Assembly (NCBI RefSeq): GCF_030323865.1
Contig: NZ_CP066362.1
Coordinates: 1,178,001 to 1,242,000 of the forward strand
Direction: 5' to 3'
Length of the DNA stretch: 64,000 nucleotides
Source: Pseudarthrobacter defluvii
GTDB taxonomy: Bacteria > Actinomycetota > Actinomycetes > Actinomycetales > Micrococcaceae
Shown: in pieces, positions 8,938 to 18,274 of the stretch
Position numbering within the stretch: the stretch's first letter is position 1
Layout: the number at the start of each line of letters is the position of its first letter
Translations under genes and position numbers: made by a program
Notes under the pieces: model-generated
What the model saw: only the letters and a program-made list of their open reading frames with translations
What the model was told of the DNA's origin: nothing
Databases searched by the model: none

Positions 8938-9771
8938 GTGAGCTCGGCATTGAACAAGGACCACCTCCGCATCGCATCCCTGAACGTCAACGGCCTCCGG
9001 GCTGCCTACAAAAACGGTATGGCGACGTGGCTGGAGCCGCGCGAAGTGGACATCCTTTGCCTGCAGGAAGTGCGCGCCCCTGACGCCATCGTCAGGGAGT
9101 TGCTGGGGGATGGCTGGCATATCCTGCACGCCGAGGCTGAAGCGAAAGGCCGTGCCGGCGTCGCTATTGCGTCCCGCCAGGAACCGCTGGGCACCAGGAA
9201 CGGCATCGGTGACGACTACTTCGCCACCGCAGGACGCTGGGTGGAAGCCGATTTCCGCGTCCCTGACGCTGCGGGAAACCCCGTCCAGCTCACCGTGGCC
9301 AGCGCCTACGTGCACTCAGGTGAAGTGGGGACTCCCAAGCAGGATGACAAGTACCGCTTCCTGGACGCCATGCACACCCGGCTTCCGGAGCTGACCAAGC
9401 ACAGCGACCACGCCCTGGTGGTGGGGGACCTCAACGTTGCCCACACGCCCCGGGACATCCGCAACTCCAAGGGCAACCTCAAGAAGGCCGGGCACCTGCC
9501 GGAGGAACGCGCCTACTTCGACCGCTTCTTTGGCGAGGAGATCGGCTGGCATGACGTCCACCGGAACCTGGCCGGCGACGTCGACGGACCATACACGTGG
9601 TGGTCCTGGCGCGGCAAGGCGTTCGACAATGACACCGGCTGGCGCATCGACTACCACATGGCCACCCCCGAACTGGCCGCGTCCGCCATTTCGGCAGTTG
9701 TGGACCGTGCAGCCACCTGGGACACCCGCTTCTCCGACCACGCCCCGCTGGTAGTGGACTACCAGCTCTAA
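8938..9771 (+). CDS. xthA: Exodeoxyribonuclease III (AP endonuclease family)
   Basis: Mg-dependent exonuclease/phosphodiesterase that acts at abasic sites in base excision repair. Motifs of the EEP fold: [10 protein letters not shown], the metal-binding E44 in LQEVRA, the YVHSGE tyrosine, GDLNVAH and C-terminal [10 protein letters not shown]. 277 residues from GTG 8938. An in-frame GTG at 8929 adds three residues, but it overlaps the -10 box, and 8938 has the leaderless spacing of 7 nt. trpS follows after 16 nt. Confidence 0.93.
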   Translation: MSSALNKDHLRIASLNVNGLRAAYKNGMATWLEPREVDILCLQEVRAPDAIVRELLGDGWHILHAEAEAKGRAGVAIASRQEPLGTRNGIGDDYFATAGRWVEADFRVPDAAGNPVQLTVASAYVHSGEVGTPKQDDKYRFLDAMHTRLPELTKHSDHALVVGDLNVAHTPRDIRNSKGNLKKAGHLPEERAYFDRFFGEEIGWHDVHRNLAGDVDGPYTWWSWRGKAFDNDTGWRIDYHMATPELAASAISAVVDRAATWDTRFSDHAPLVVDYQL

Positions 9772-9787
9772 GCCCGAAAGTTTTTCC

Positions 9788-10831
9788 ATGACCACCCAGA
9801 CTTCCTCCACCGCCAAGAAGCGCATTCTTTCCGGCGCCAAGCCCACCGCCGATTCCCTGCACCTGGGCAACTACATCGGAGCCGTGCGCAACTGGGTGGA
9901 CATGCAGGCGGAGTACGACGCCGTCTTCTTCATCCCGGACCTGCACGCCATCACGGTGGACTTCGACCCCGCCGAACTGGCAAAGCGCACCCGCATCGTG
10001 GCGGCCCAGTACATTGCCGCCGGAATCGACCCGGACAAGAGCATCTTCTTCGTCCAGTCCCACGTCCCCGAGCACGCACAGCTTGCCTGGGCGCTGAACT
10101 GCATCACCGGCTTCGGCGAAGCCTCCCGGATGACGCAGTTCAAGGACAAAACCCAGAAGTCCGGGGCAGACTCCGCCACCCTGGGCCTGTTCGCCTACCC
10201 CACGCTGATGGCCGCGGACATCCTGCTGTACCAGAGCGATCTGGTGCCGGTGGGGGAGGACCAGCGCCAGCACCTTGAACTGACCCGCAACCTGGCGCAG
10301 CGGTTCAACACCCGGTTTGGCCACACCTTTACGGTTCCCGAGGCCACGATCGTCAAGGAAAGCGCCAAGATCTACGATCTGCAGAATCCCAGCGCGAAGA
10401 TGTCCAAGACGGGGGAGTCTCCCAACGGCGCCATCCAGCTGCTGGAGGATCCCAAGATTGCGGCCAAGCGCATCAAGTCGGCTGTGACCGATGCCGGAAC
10501 GGACATCCGCTTCGATCCAGAGGAGAAGCCCGGGGTGTCCAACCTGCTGACCATCTACTCGTCCCTGACGGGCAAGTCCGTGGCGGACCTCGAAGCCGAG
10601 TACCAGGGGAAGATGTACGGCCACCTCAAAGTGGACCTCGCCGAGGTGGTGGTGGACTTCATCACCCCGCTCCGCAACCGGACCAACGAGCTGATGGCCG
10701 ACCCCGCGGAACTCGACCGGCTGCTGGCCCTTGGTGCGGAACGGGCCAGGGAGATCGCCTCGGTCACGCTGGGCCAGGTGTATCAGCGCATGGGCTTCCT
10801 GCCGTCCCTCAGCCTCGCAGGAGTCCGCTAG
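9788..10831 (+). CDS. trpS: Tryptophan-tRNA ligase
   Basis: Class I aminoacyl-tRNA synthetase that charges tRNA-Trp. 347 residues. The HIGH-type motif is LHLGNYIGA and the KMSKS-type motif is AKMSKTGE. The [14 protein letters not shown] and [15 protein letters not shown] signatures are present. ATG start with a weak GAAAG upstream. It is probably transcribed with xthA. Only 4 nt separate its stop from the next start. Confidence 0.97.
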   Translation: MTTQTSSTAKKRILSGAKPTADSLHLGNYIGAVRNWVDMQAEYDAVFFIPDLHAITVDFDPAELAKRTRIVAAQYIAAGIDPDKSIFFVQSHVPEHAQLAWALNCITGFGEASRMTQFKDKTQKSGADSATLGLFAYPTLMAADILLYQSDLVPVGEDQRQHLELTRNLAQRFNTRFGHTFTVPEATIVKESAKIYDLQNPSAKMSKTGESPNGAIQLLEDPKIAAKRIKSAVTDAGTDIRFDPEEKPGVSNLLTIYSSLTGKSVADLEAEYQGKMYGHLKVDLAEVVVDFITPLRNRTNELMADPAELDRLLALGAERAREIASVTLGQVYQRMGFLPSLSLAGVR

Positions 10832-10835
10832 CACC

Positions 10836-11537
10836 ATGTCTTCGAGAAACGTCACCGCCAGGGGAGGTGCCTGCGCCGCCGGACAGGTGGAGCAGTCCCT
10901 GGCCGACCGGTTCGGAGACCAATCCAGCAGGAATGCGGCTGCGGAGCATGAAGCACGGAGTGAAGAAGTCAGCGTGGGCGTCATCCTGGGGTTCCCGGCT
11001 GAGATAGCAGGGGAACTGCAGCGCTGGCGCGCGTCCTTCGGTGACCCCATGGCCGATGTGGTGCCGGCGCACATCACCCTGGTCACCACCACCCCCACGC
11101 GGGACTGGGAAGCCACGCGCCGGCATGTCCGTGAGGTTGCCCGGCGCCAGAGTCCGTTCAAGGTCACCATCGCCGGGACGGGAACCTTCCGGCCCGTTTC
11201 GCCCGTCGTCTTCATCAACGTTGAGGACGGGTTCGATGACTGCGTGGACCTGCACCGCAAGCTTCAGCAGGGCCCGCTCCATCGCGAACTGCCTTTTGCC
11301 TACCATCCCCACGTCACCATCGCCCACGACGTCGCCCCGGAAAGCCTGGATGAGGCCGAAACGGTGCTGAAGAACTACAGGGCCACCTTCCCCGTGGTTA
11401 GCATGGGACTCTATGAGCATGATGCCGACGGCATCTGGCAGCTACGGGAAGAGCTGGACTTTGGGACCGAAACTGACAACCACGGCAGCACCGGCCTTCC
11501 GGATGCTGCCGCGGACGCCCCCACCGAAGCAGAATAA
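10836..11537 (+). CDS. 2'-5' RNA ligase family protein (2H phosphoesterase)
   Basis: Member of the LigT-like 2H superfamily, defined by two HxT motifs: H79-I-T81 in VPAHITLVTT and H159-V-T161 in YHPHVTIAHD. The family includes cyclic phosphodiesterases acting on RNA ends; the cellular substrate here is unknown. The first 45 residues are not conserved-looking and the upstream AGGAG is 12 nt away, so GTG 10974 is an alternative start. The 3' end overlaps the next gene by about 35 nt, suggesting translational coupling. Confidence 0.85.
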   Translation: MSSRNVTARGGACAAGQVEQSLADRFGDQSSRNAAAEHEARSEEVSVGVILGFPAEIAGELQRWRASFGDPMADVVPAHITLVTTTPTRDWEATRRHVREVARRQSPFKVTIAGTGTFRPVSPVVFINVEDGFDDCVDLHRKLQQGPLHRELPFAYHPHVTIAHDVAPESLDEAETVLKNYRATFPVVSMGLYEHDADGIWQLREELDFGTETDNHGSTGLPDAAADAPTEAE

Positions 11538-12570
11538 CCAGCAGCCGCTGCCTACCGAGCTTGACCGGTTGAAGCTGGCGGTCATCGAAAAACGGATGGA
11601 GTGGAACCGGGCTCGCAAGTCCGGAGGGAAGTTCGCAGCGCTGATGGTCCTGGGGCAGTGGTTCACCGCCCGCCTGAACGTCCTGCGGCCCATGAGGGCC
11701 TTCCGCCATTACACCCTCCATTACGGGCCGTTGATGAGTGCCGGCATCGGCTTCAACATGTTTTTCTCCATCACCGGCCTGCTGGCCACCGGCTTTTCCA
11801 TTGCCGGCCTGGTGCTGAGCGGCCAACCGGCCCTGCTCGACACCATCGTCAGCAGCGTGGCCGCCAGCGCCCCCGGCCTCCTCAAAATCAACGGCGGCCA
11901 GGGCCTTGTGGACCCCAAGGACCTGCTGGATCCCAGCGGCCTGGGTTGGACTGCAGTAATCAGCGCCGTGGTCACCGTGGTCACTTCGCTCGGCTGGATC
12001 AACGGTATGCGCGACGGCCTCCGGGGCGTACTGCAGCTGCCGCCGCTGATGGTCAATCCCATCCTGCTGAAGCTGCGCGACGCCGGAATCCTGCTGCTGC
12101 TGGGCCTGTCCCTGGTGATCAGCGCGGCCGCTTCGCTGGTCTTCGGCACGGCAGCCGGGTGGGTTTCCAACTTCCTGCACCTCGCTGACGCCTTGGCCGG
12201 GCCCCTCACCACGTCCGTGAAGATCATTGTGCCGCTGGTCCTCAACTGGGTCACGGCGCTGATCATGTTCCGGCTGGCCGCAGGCCTGAAGCTGTCCCGG
12301 CGGGCTTTGCTTGAAAGCACCATCCTCGCGGCCCTGGGCACCACCATCCTGCAGATCTTCAGCACTGAGCTGTTGGGCGGTGCCGGCCGCAACCCCCTCC
12401 TGGCCTCGTTTGCCGTCATCATCGGGCTTTTGATCTGGTTCAACCTGGTCAGCCAGGTCTACCTCGTCTCGGCGGGGTGGGCCGCCGTCCGCGAGGCGGA
12501 CCTGGACTCCGACGGCACTCCCCGCAGCAAGACCATCCTCGGTGCAAAGCGCGCCACGCCGCAGACCTGA
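11503..12570 (+). CDS. YihY/BrkB family membrane protein
   Basis: Polytopic inner-membrane protein with about six transmembrane segments. It has the family's HYTLHYGPLMSAGIGFNMFF region, the FxxxN-like LGWINGMRDGLRGV element and a conserved C-terminal membrane pair. The historical annotation as ribonuclease BN is wrong for this family, and its function (transport or envelope) is not established. The start is uncertain: ATG 11503 lies inside the upstream gene, and ATG 11597 would remove a charged N-terminal stretch. Confidence 0.85.
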   Translation: MLPRTPPPKQNNQQPLPTELDRLKLAVIEKRMEWNRARKSGGKFAALMVLGQWFTARLNVLRPMRAFRHYTLHYGPLMSAGIGFNMFFSITGLLATGFSIAGLVLSGQPALLDTIVSSVAASAPGLLKINGGQGLVDPKDLLDPSGLGWTAVISAVVTVVTSLGWINGMRDGLRGVLQLPPLMVNPILLKLRDAGILLLLGLSLVISAAASLVFGTAAGWVSNFLHLADALAGPLTTSVKIIVPLVLNWVTALIMFRLAAGLKLSRRALLESTILAALGTTILQIFSTELLGGAGRNPLLASFAVIIGLLIWFNLVSQVYLVSAGWAAVREADLDSDGTPRSKTILGAKRATPQT

Positions 12571-12614
12571 CGCTGCCTCGGCGGTGACGTGCCGCATTCG
12601 CCTGCACGGGGCGG

Positions 12615-14903
12615 TCAGGGCGCGGGCACCAGCCCTTCCCACTTCACGGTCCAGCCGGACGGGAAACCGGGAGCATGGCGGTCCGGGCCGTGGTCCCAGC
12701 CCGCGGCCATCAGTGCGGCTGCGGCAAGCAGCCCGCCGTTGCCTGGCAGGTACAGCGGCAAGGAGTCTGTCTGGCGGTTGTGCCCGTTCGGCAGGACAGT
12801 GTTCTTGCCGGCCTCCTGCAGGAGCGCGTCCACGGCGGACTCGGGGTCACCGAGCCGGGCGGCGGTCATGGCCATTACCGGGTAGTCCCAGCCCCAAGTG
12901 GTGTTCCAGTCCCAGTCGGCCATCACGTCCTTCAGGGTGGCCCGCATGATGTCTTCATCAATCAGGTCCGTCAGCGGGAGGACTCCGAGGGCGCAAAGCA
13001 TGGAGGGATGGTCGGTCCGGATGGTGAACGGGTCCACGTCCATTGCCGCATAGATACCGTTGCGCACGCGCGGGCGCACCAGCCCGTCGGCCACCTCCTG
13101 CCAGGCCTGAACCGGCTCAAGGCCCAGCCGTTCCCGCCAGGCGGCGGCGGTGCGCAGGCCCCACTGCCAGTAGGCAAGTTCGAACGTTGGGTTGGTGACC
13201 TTTGCCCGCATGGACCCGTAGCTCTCCTGCGCGGGAATGAGCGGCGGACCAAGTTCGAAACCGCGCGGCGTGGCGTGGGCGAAAGCGGCCATGAACGCCG
13301 CGGACTCGAACACAATATCCGCGAACTCGTCCAACACCTCGCGGCTGGGGTTGGCCCGGTACACCAGCTCCGCCAGGTGGATGGGATGCGGCTGCTGCCA
13401 GATCAGGAACGTCCCGATGGGGCTGGGGCTCTCCCTTCCGTCCGGACCCACCTGCTTTGGCCAGCGGGCGCCGTCGAACCCCTGCGCCCGTGCCGTGTCA
13501 CATGACGTCTCCAACACCGTGGAGTACCAGCGCAGGGAGGGGAGGAGGAGCTCCGTACGGTTCCAGTGCGCAAAATGGGCGGCATGCCACCAGTGCATCT
13601 CCAGGTGGAACCGGCCGCGCCACGAGTTGCACACCAGGCCCGTTTCCTGCGGTGGCAGCGATCCGGAGCAGTTGGCGGCCGTCAGGTACTGCGAAAGGAC
13701 AATCCGGCGCTCCAACTCCCTGGCCCGGTGATCCGGCGTGGCGGCCAGCTCGATAGCGCCGCCCGACTGCCAAAACCTGGGCCAGCGCTCCATTGAGGCG
13801 GCGGCAACGTTGCTGCCGGGCTGGGCTCCCCCGGGAAGCGGCGGCTCCCCAAGGGAAGGCGCGACGGCGGCACCGCTCTGGGTGCCCGCGCCCGCCTTGC
13901 CTGCCGGGCGGGAAAGGCCTGCCGCGCCCCGGGGGATGCAGTCCCCGTCCCCGGCGGAAATGAATTCGATGGACAGGTCGATGACATCCTCGCGCCGGAG
14001 AACGTCCCCGCGTAGGCGTACTTGGTGCGGTCCCGACTGCTCCACCACCAGGCCCTGCCCGGTGACCACTACGTAGTAGTGCGCGTTGTCGAGTTCGCGG
14101 TCCACCGTCCAGCTCGTGGCGCCCGGATGAAGCCCTGCAGGCTGGGGCCCGTTGAGTGTCGTGGTGTGGGCGTCCGGCCGGCTCCACTCCGCGGCGTTGT
14201 GCCACGCCTCGGAACCGTACGGGAAGTCGAGGGCGATGACCAGGCCGTCGCCGAGCGCAGGTGACTCCACGCGAATGCCGAGTTCGTCGCGGTGCGGATG
14301 GCAGGCTGTTGTGACCGTGGCTTGGTGGCCGGCAATGGTAAAGGTGCTGGTGACGATGCCCGTCCAAAGATCCAGTGTCTGGCTGGTGCCGGAGAGCTCG
14401 TCGCCGCAGATAGGCCGGCTGGTGCCGTCCTGCAGCAGCTGGAAGCCGATGCGTGCCAGGTCCAGGCGGTGCGGATTGGCCCGCAGCCATGATTCGGCTG
14501 CCGAGGTGCCTGTCTCACGGTCATTGACAATGTCTCCCACCATGTCCACGTAGGGCACCGGACCGCGCGGTGAATCGTAACGGACGGTGGAACCTGCCAG
14601 CGTGTAGCCTTCTCCGCCCGGCGCGGAGTGCCAGCCCCAATTGGACTGCGTCCCCAGCAGGGTTCCGGGCGGGAGTGCCTCCTCGCGCGGCCCTGCCGGG
14701 TACTCTGCCGGCAGCGTCTGCAGCCCCGTGAGGTCCATGGTGAAAGCGAACTCGCCGTTGCCTACGGATACAGGGCTGCGCGGATCAAGCTTCCGCTGCT
14801 GGACGTTGTGGCGCTGGACCAGGGCCTTCCTGTCGATGGGCCCTGACCGGCCGTGTCCGGGGCTCGTGGCTTGCTGGCGTACGGTGCTGCTATGGCTGTG
14901 CAC
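12615..14903 (-). CDS. Six-hairpin glycosidase family protein (GH65/GH95-like)
   Basis: Large protein of 762 residues. The N-terminal beta-rich part contains the SVGNGEFAFTMDLTG motif. The C-terminal half resembles an (alpha/alpha)6 glycosidase barrel, with NSWRGRFHLEMHWWHAAHFA, ESYGSMRAKV and WDWNTTWGWDYPVMAM. No signal peptide, so it is probably cytoplasmic and acts on imported oligosaccharides. About 45 residues rich in Ala, Gly and Pro interrupt the middle. The GTG at 14903 has AGGAGG at 8 nt and is preferred to the longer open frame. It is divergent from a sugar-binding lipoprotein with which it shares operator-like sites. The family call is from motifs only. Confidence 0.65.
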   Translation of the reverse strand: MHSHSSTVRQQATSPGHGRSGPIDRKALVQRHNVQQRKLDPRSPVSVGNGEFAFTMDLTGLQTLPAEYPAGPREEALPPGTLLGTQSNWGWHSAPGGEGYTLAGSTVRYDSPRGPVPYVDMVGDIVNDRETGTSAAESWLRANPHRLDLARIGFQLLQDGTSRPICGDELSGTSQTLDLWTGIVTSTFTIAGHQATVTTACHPHRDELGIRVESPALGDGLVIALDFPYGSEAWHNAAEWSRPDAHTTTLNGPQPAGLHPGATSWTVDRELDNAHYYVVVTGQGLVVEQSGPHQVRLRGDVLRREDVIDLSIEFISAGDGDCIPRGAAGLSRPAGKAGAGTQSGAAVAPSLGEPPLPGGAQPGSNVAAASMERWPRFWQSGGAIELAATPDHRARELERRIVLSQYLTAANCSGSLPPQETGLVCNSWRGRFHLEMHWWHAAHFAHWNRTELLLPSLRWYSTVLETSCDTARAQGFDGARWPKQVGPDGRESPSPIGTFLIWQQPHPIHLAELVYRANPSREVLDEFADIVFESAAFMAAFAHATPRGFELGPPLIPAQESYGSMRAKVTNPTFELAYWQWGLRTAAAWRERLGLEPVQAWQEVADGLVRPRVRNGIYAAMDVDPFTIRTDHPSMLCALGVLPLTDLIDEDIMRATLKDVMADWDWNTTWGWDYPVMAMTAARLGDPESAVDALLQEAGKNTVLPNGHNRQTDSLPLYLPGNGGLLAAAALMAAGWDHGPDRHAPGFPSGWTVKWEGLVPAP

Positions 14904-14998
14904 TGTGCACGCCCTCCTGACGATGTTGGCGGAACAACTGCCGCGGAATTCCCGCAGCGCACGCTTGACTGTCCTCCCCAGGCGACAGAAGGAGGTGA

Positions 14999-15010
14999 GA
15001 AAGCGGTTTC
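14999..15010. promoter_or_regulatory. LacI-type operator candidate at the glycosidase transcription start
   Basis: GAAAGCGGTTTC fits the LacI-family pattern GAAA-N-CG-N-TTTC. It lies just downstream of the glycosidase -10 box (predicted start near 15014), where a repressor would block transcription. Confidence 0.45.
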
Positions 15011-15020
15011 CGGCGCTTCC

Positions 15021-15049
15021 ATTTTTGGTGGGTTCCATCTCGCTGTCAA
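15021..15049 (-). promoter_or_regulatory. Promoter of the glycosidase gene
   Basis: TTGACA (15044-15049), a 17-nt spacer, then AAAAAT (15021-15026), all on the minus strand. The predicted leader is about 110 nt. Confidence 0.5.
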
Positions 15050-15071
15050 GACTTCTCCTCCCAAGCCCCGC

Positions 15072-15087
15072 ACCGAAAAGTTTCGGT
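15072..15087. promoter_or_regulatory. Inverted repeat ACCGAAA-AG-TTTCGGT between the divergent promoters
   Basis: Perfect 7-bp arms with a 2-nt centre, located between the glycosidase and lipoprotein promoters. It differs from the GAAA-N-CG-N-TTTC sites in having no central CG, so it may bind a second regulator or be an auxiliary site. Confidence 0.4.
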
Positions 15088-15120
15088 CGACGCGGGTACG
15101 GAAATCGAGCCTGGAAGTTG

Positions 15121-15166
15121 TTGACGGAAATTGCTGGTCGTTGATACGTTTCACGAAATCGCTTTC
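15121..15166 (+). promoter_or_regulatory. Promoter and LacI-type operator of the sugar-binding lipoprotein
   Basis: TTGACG (15121-15126), 18 nt, TACGTT (15145-15150); predicted start about 15157. GAAATCGCTTTC (15155-15166) covers the start and fits GAAA-N-CG-N-TTTC, like the site at the glycosidase start. Confidence 0.5.
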
Positions 15167-15208
15167 CCGCTCGCCTCGACTCCCCTCATCACGGAAGAAG
15201 CCCGCCCA

Positions 15209-16510
15209 ATGACGCGCCCCACCGCCGGAAAAGTCCGTAAATCCCTCGCCGTCCTCACGGCCGCGGCCCTTTTGGCCGTGACCGCCGGCTGTTCCAGCCC
15301 AACGTCCAATAAAGCCGAGGACGGGCCGGTGGAAATCCGGTTCTCCTGGTGGGGCAATGCCGGCCGGGCCGACCTGACCAATAAGGCCATTGCTGAATTC
15401 GAGGCCGCCAACCCCAACATCAAGGTCAAGCCGGAATACGGCGACATCAGCGGTTACTTCGACAAGCTCGCCACGCAGATGGCGGCCAACGACGCCCCGG
15501 ACGTCATCACCATGGGCGGTGCTTACCCCGCGGAGTACGCCAACCGCGGGGCGCTGCTGGACCTGGGCAAGGTGCAGGGCTCCCTGGACTTGACCAAGAT
15601 CGACCAGGGTGCGTTGGAGAACGGCCAGGTCAAGGGAAAGCAGTACGGAGTCTCCACGGGGGCCAACGCCCTGGCCATCGTGGTCAACCCCGCGGTCTTC
15701 ACGGCGGCGGGCGTCCCCATGCCTGATGACAGCACCTGGAGCTGGGATGACTTCGCCAGGATCGCCCGCGACATTACCGCCAAGAGCCCCAAGGGGACCT
15801 ATGGCACTGCGACCGTCCTCACCCATGACTCCTTGGATGCCTTCGCCCGGCAGCGCGGAGAATCGCTTTACACCCAGGACGGTCAACTCGGGCTGGGCAA
15901 GCAGACGGTGCAGGACTACTTTGACTACTCATTGAAGCTCAGCGAATCCGGTGCGGCTCCAAGCGCGTCGGAAACGGTCGAAAAGCTCAACGTCAGCACT
16001 GAGCAGACCCTGATGGGCATGGGCAAGGCCGGGATGATGCTCACCTGGAGCAACTCATTGACCGCTCTCAGCAAGGCCTCGGGCGGGGACCTGAAACTCC
16101 TGAAGCTTCCCGGCGAAAAACCCACCCCGGGCATCTGGCTCCAGTCCTCGCAGTTCTACACCATCTCCGCCCGCAGCAAACACACGGACGCCGCCGCCAA
16201 GCTAGTGAACTTCCTGGTCAACAACCAGGCGGCGGCCAAGATCATCCAGAGTGACAGGGGCATTCCCGGCAACTCCGAAATGCGCGCCGCCATCCAGGAC
16301 CTGCTGACCCCGCAGGGCAAGGTGGAAGCGGATTACATCAACCAGATCGGAAAGATGGACTTCGCCCCAACGTACATCGGCCCCACCGGTTCCACCGCCG
16401 TTTCGGAGATTACCGCCCGGATCAACACCGACGTCCTGTTCAAGCGGCTAACGCCGGAAAAAGCCGCCGAACAGTGGCTCAGTGAGAGCAAAGCTGCAAT
16501 CGGCAAGTAG
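15209..16510 (+). CDS. Extracellular sugar-binding lipoprotein of an ABC transporter (family 1 SBP)
   Basis: 433-residue solute-binding protein. The signal sequence ends in a lipobox, VTAGC, with the lipidated Cys at about 28. The mature part starts with the PVEIRFSWWGN motif and has the usual ANDAPDVITMGG cleft segment. Family 1 proteins bind mono- or oligosaccharides outside the membrane and deliver them to a permease pair. No permease or ATPase gene is adjacent, because the next gene is on the other strand. It must use permeases encoded elsewhere, or be a relic. The ATG at 15209 has GGAAGAAG upstream; longer in-frame starts lie before the transcription start. Confidence 0.88.
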   Translation: MTRPTAGKVRKSLAVLTAAALLAVTAGCSSPTSNKAEDGPVEIRFSWWGNAGRADLTNKAIAEFEAANPNIKVKPEYGDISGYFDKLATQMAANDAPDVITMGGAYPAEYANRGALLDLGKVQGSLDLTKIDQGALENGQVKGKQYGVSTGANALAIVVNPAVFTAAGVPMPDDSTWSWDDFARIARDITAKSPKGTYGTATVLTHDSLDAFARQRGESLYTQDGQLGLGKQTVQDYFDYSLKLSESGAAPSASETVEKLNVSTEQTLMGMGKAGMMLTWSNSLTALSKASGGDLKLLKLPGEKPTPGIWLQSSQFYTISARSKHTDAAAKLVNFLVNNQAAAKIIQSDRGIPGNSEMRAAIQDLLTPQGKVEADYINQIGKMDFAPTYIGPTGSTAVSEITARINTDVLFKRLTPEKAAEQWLSESKAAIGK

Positions 16511-16512
16511 CT

Positions 16513-16541
16513 GCGGGCCGGGTTGCCGGGGAAGGGCCCGC
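16513..16541. terminator. Bidirectional hairpin between the lipoprotein and hydrolase genes
   Basis: GCGGGCC (16513-16519) pairs with GGCCCGC (16535-16541) between the two convergent stops. There is no T-run, so it is a weak terminator call. Confidence 0.4.
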
Positions 16542-17315
16542 TCAGGCTGACCCGGCGTCGAGGTACTGGTCGGCCCACGCTGCGATGATGCGCGCAGCAC
16601 GGGCAGCCTGGCCCTTCCCCGTCAGCAGGTGGTCGCTGCCCTCAAGGGACACAAAATTCCGCGGGTGCCTGGCGGTCTGGAAGATGGTGCTGGCGTTCTC
16701 GATCCCCACCGTGTTGTCGGTGGGGGAGTGCAGCACCATCAGGGGCTTGTGCAGCTGCTTGATGCAGTCCGTCAGGTCCGCATTTTCGAGATCCTCCACG
16801 AAGTGCCGTCGGATTTCCACCCGCTTGCCGCCGAGGTCCACCTCGGCGCTGCCCTCGCTGAGGATCCTGTCCAATGCAGCATCGAAGACGTGTGCCACGT
16901 GCTTGGGGGAGAAGGGCGCACCCACTGTGGCAACGGCGTCGAGTTCCGGAATGTCCCGCGCCGCAGCAAGCACTGCTGCACCGCCAAACGAGTGTCCCAC
17001 CAGCAGGGAAATCTCCTTCCCCTCGCTGCGCATGAACTCTGCCGCCTTCACCGTGTCGGCTACCTTGTGGCTGAAGGAACCTGCTGACCATTCACCGGCG
17101 GAGCCGCCCAGGCCCAGGTTGTCGAAGCGCAGCATCCCGATGCCGCTGTCCGCCAGCGCCTTGCACATGCGCGCCGCGGAGGGGCTGTCCTTGCCCAGGG
17201 TGAACCCATGCGAGAAGACGCCCCAGCCCTTGACGGGACCTTCCGGGACGTCGATGATGCCGGACAGCAGTTCGCCTGTGGAACCGGCAAAGGTGACTTT
17301 TTCGGAGCGGGACAA
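16542..17315 (-). CDS. Alpha/beta hydrolase
   Basis: 257-residue serine hydrolase. The nucleophile elbow is GHSFGG, the acid is probably Asp in HSPTDNTVG, and the histidine is in EGSDHLL. SHGFTLGKDS carries the oxyanion region. This subfamily is sometimes found fused to an OsmC domain in other bacteria, but no fusion is present here. The start is TTG 17315 with AAGGG at 6 nt; no ATG lies nearby. The substrate is unknown. Confidence 0.85.
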   Translation of the reverse strand: MSRSEKVTFAGSTGELLSGIIDVPEGPVKGWGVFSHGFTLGKDSPSAARMCKALADSGIGMLRFDNLGLGGSAGEWSAGSFSHKVADTVKAAEFMRSEGKEISLLVGHSFGGAAVLAAARDIPELDAVATVGAPFSPKHVAHVFDAALDRILSEGSAEVDLGGKRVEIRRHFVEDLENADLTDCIKQLHKPLMVLHSPTDNTVGIENASTIFQTARHPRNFVSLEGSDHLLTGKGQAARAARIIAAWADQYLDAGSA

Positions 17316-17425
17316 AGGTGACCCTTTCTACGGGGGACAGCTCGCTCTATCACTAGTGGTCCCTAAACCCCCGGCTTAGGGACCAAAGCTGATGGAGCAT
17401 CCGGGCTGCTTGGGGGGTGGAACGA

Positions 17426-17464
17426 CGACGGCGCCGCCACCACACGTGGTGAGCGACGCCGTCG
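17426..17464 (-). terminator. Hairpin terminator after sdhB
   Basis: CGACGGCG (17426-17433) pairs with CGCCGTCG (17457-17464), with an inner CACCA/TGGTG stem. It closes the sdhCDAB operon. Confidence 0.6.
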
Positions 17465-17490
17465 GCCGTTATAGCTGTTGGTGAACGAAC

Positions 17491-18273
17491 TTAGATCCGG
17501 CGGGCCAGGATGGCCTGCTTGACCTCCGCGATGGCCTGGGTGACCTGGATGCCGCGGGGGCACGCCTCGGAGCAGTTGAAGGTGGTGCGGCAGCGCCACA
17601 CGCCTTCCTTGTCGTTGAGGATCTCCAGGCGCATATCGCCGGCATCATCGCGGGAATCGAAGATGAAGCGGTGCGCATTGACGATCGCGGCCGGCCCGAA
17701 GTACTGACCGTCGGTCCAGAACACGGGGCAGGAGGACGTGCACGCGGCGCACAGGATGCACTTGGTGGTGTCGTCAAAGCGCTCACGGTCCTCGGCGGAC
17801 TGCAGGCGTTCCCGGGTGGGCTCGTGGCCCTTGTTGATCAGGAAGGGCATGACTTCGCGGTACGACTGGAAGAAGGGCTCCATGTCCACGATGAGGTCCT
17901 TCTCCACCGGCAGGCCCTTGATGGGCTCCACCGTGATGGGCTTGGACGTGTCGAGGTCCTTCAGCAGCGTCTTGCAGGCAAGGCGGTTGCGGCCGTTGAT
18001 GCGCATGGCATCCGAGCCGCACACGCCGTGGGCGCAGGAGCGGCGGAAGGACAGGGTGCCGTCCATCTCCCACTTCACCTTGTGCAGGGCGTCAAGGACA
18101 CGGTCCGTGCCGTACATCGTCAGGTGGAAGTCATCCCAGGTGGCTTCCTCGGAAACCTCCGGGTTGTACCGGCGCACGCGCATGTGGACGTCGAACGTGG
18201 GGATTTCCCCGCCCCCGCCAACGCCGGCAGGAAGTTCAACCTTTGAGGCTGGCTCAGCGATTTCAGCGGTCAT
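17491..18273 (-). CDS. sdhB: Succinate dehydrogenase iron-sulfur subunit
   Basis: Electron-transfer subunit of complex II, 260 residues. The [2Fe-2S] site is C80, C85, an Asp in the third position (CGSDAM, as in several SdhB proteins) and C100. The C-terminal ferredoxin domain carries CILCAACTSSCP and CSEACPRGI for the [4Fe-4S] and [3Fe-4S] clusters. It transfers electrons from SdhA to quinone at SdhCD. It is the last gene of the operon, 1 nt after sdhA. Confidence 0.97.
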   Translation of the reverse strand: MTAEIAEPASKVELPAGVGGGGEIPTFDVHMRVRRYNPEVSEEATWDDFHLTMYGTDRVLDALHKVKWEMDGTLSFRRSCAHGVCGSDAMRINGRNRLACKTLLKDLDTSKPITVEPIKGLPVEKDLIVDMEPFFQSYREVMPFLINKGHEPTRERLQSAEDRERFDDTTKCILCAACTSSCPVFWTDGQYFGPAAIVNAHRFIFDSRDDAGDMRLEILNDKEGVWRCRTTFNCSEACPRGIQVTQAIAEVKQAILARRI

Positions 18274-18274
18274 C

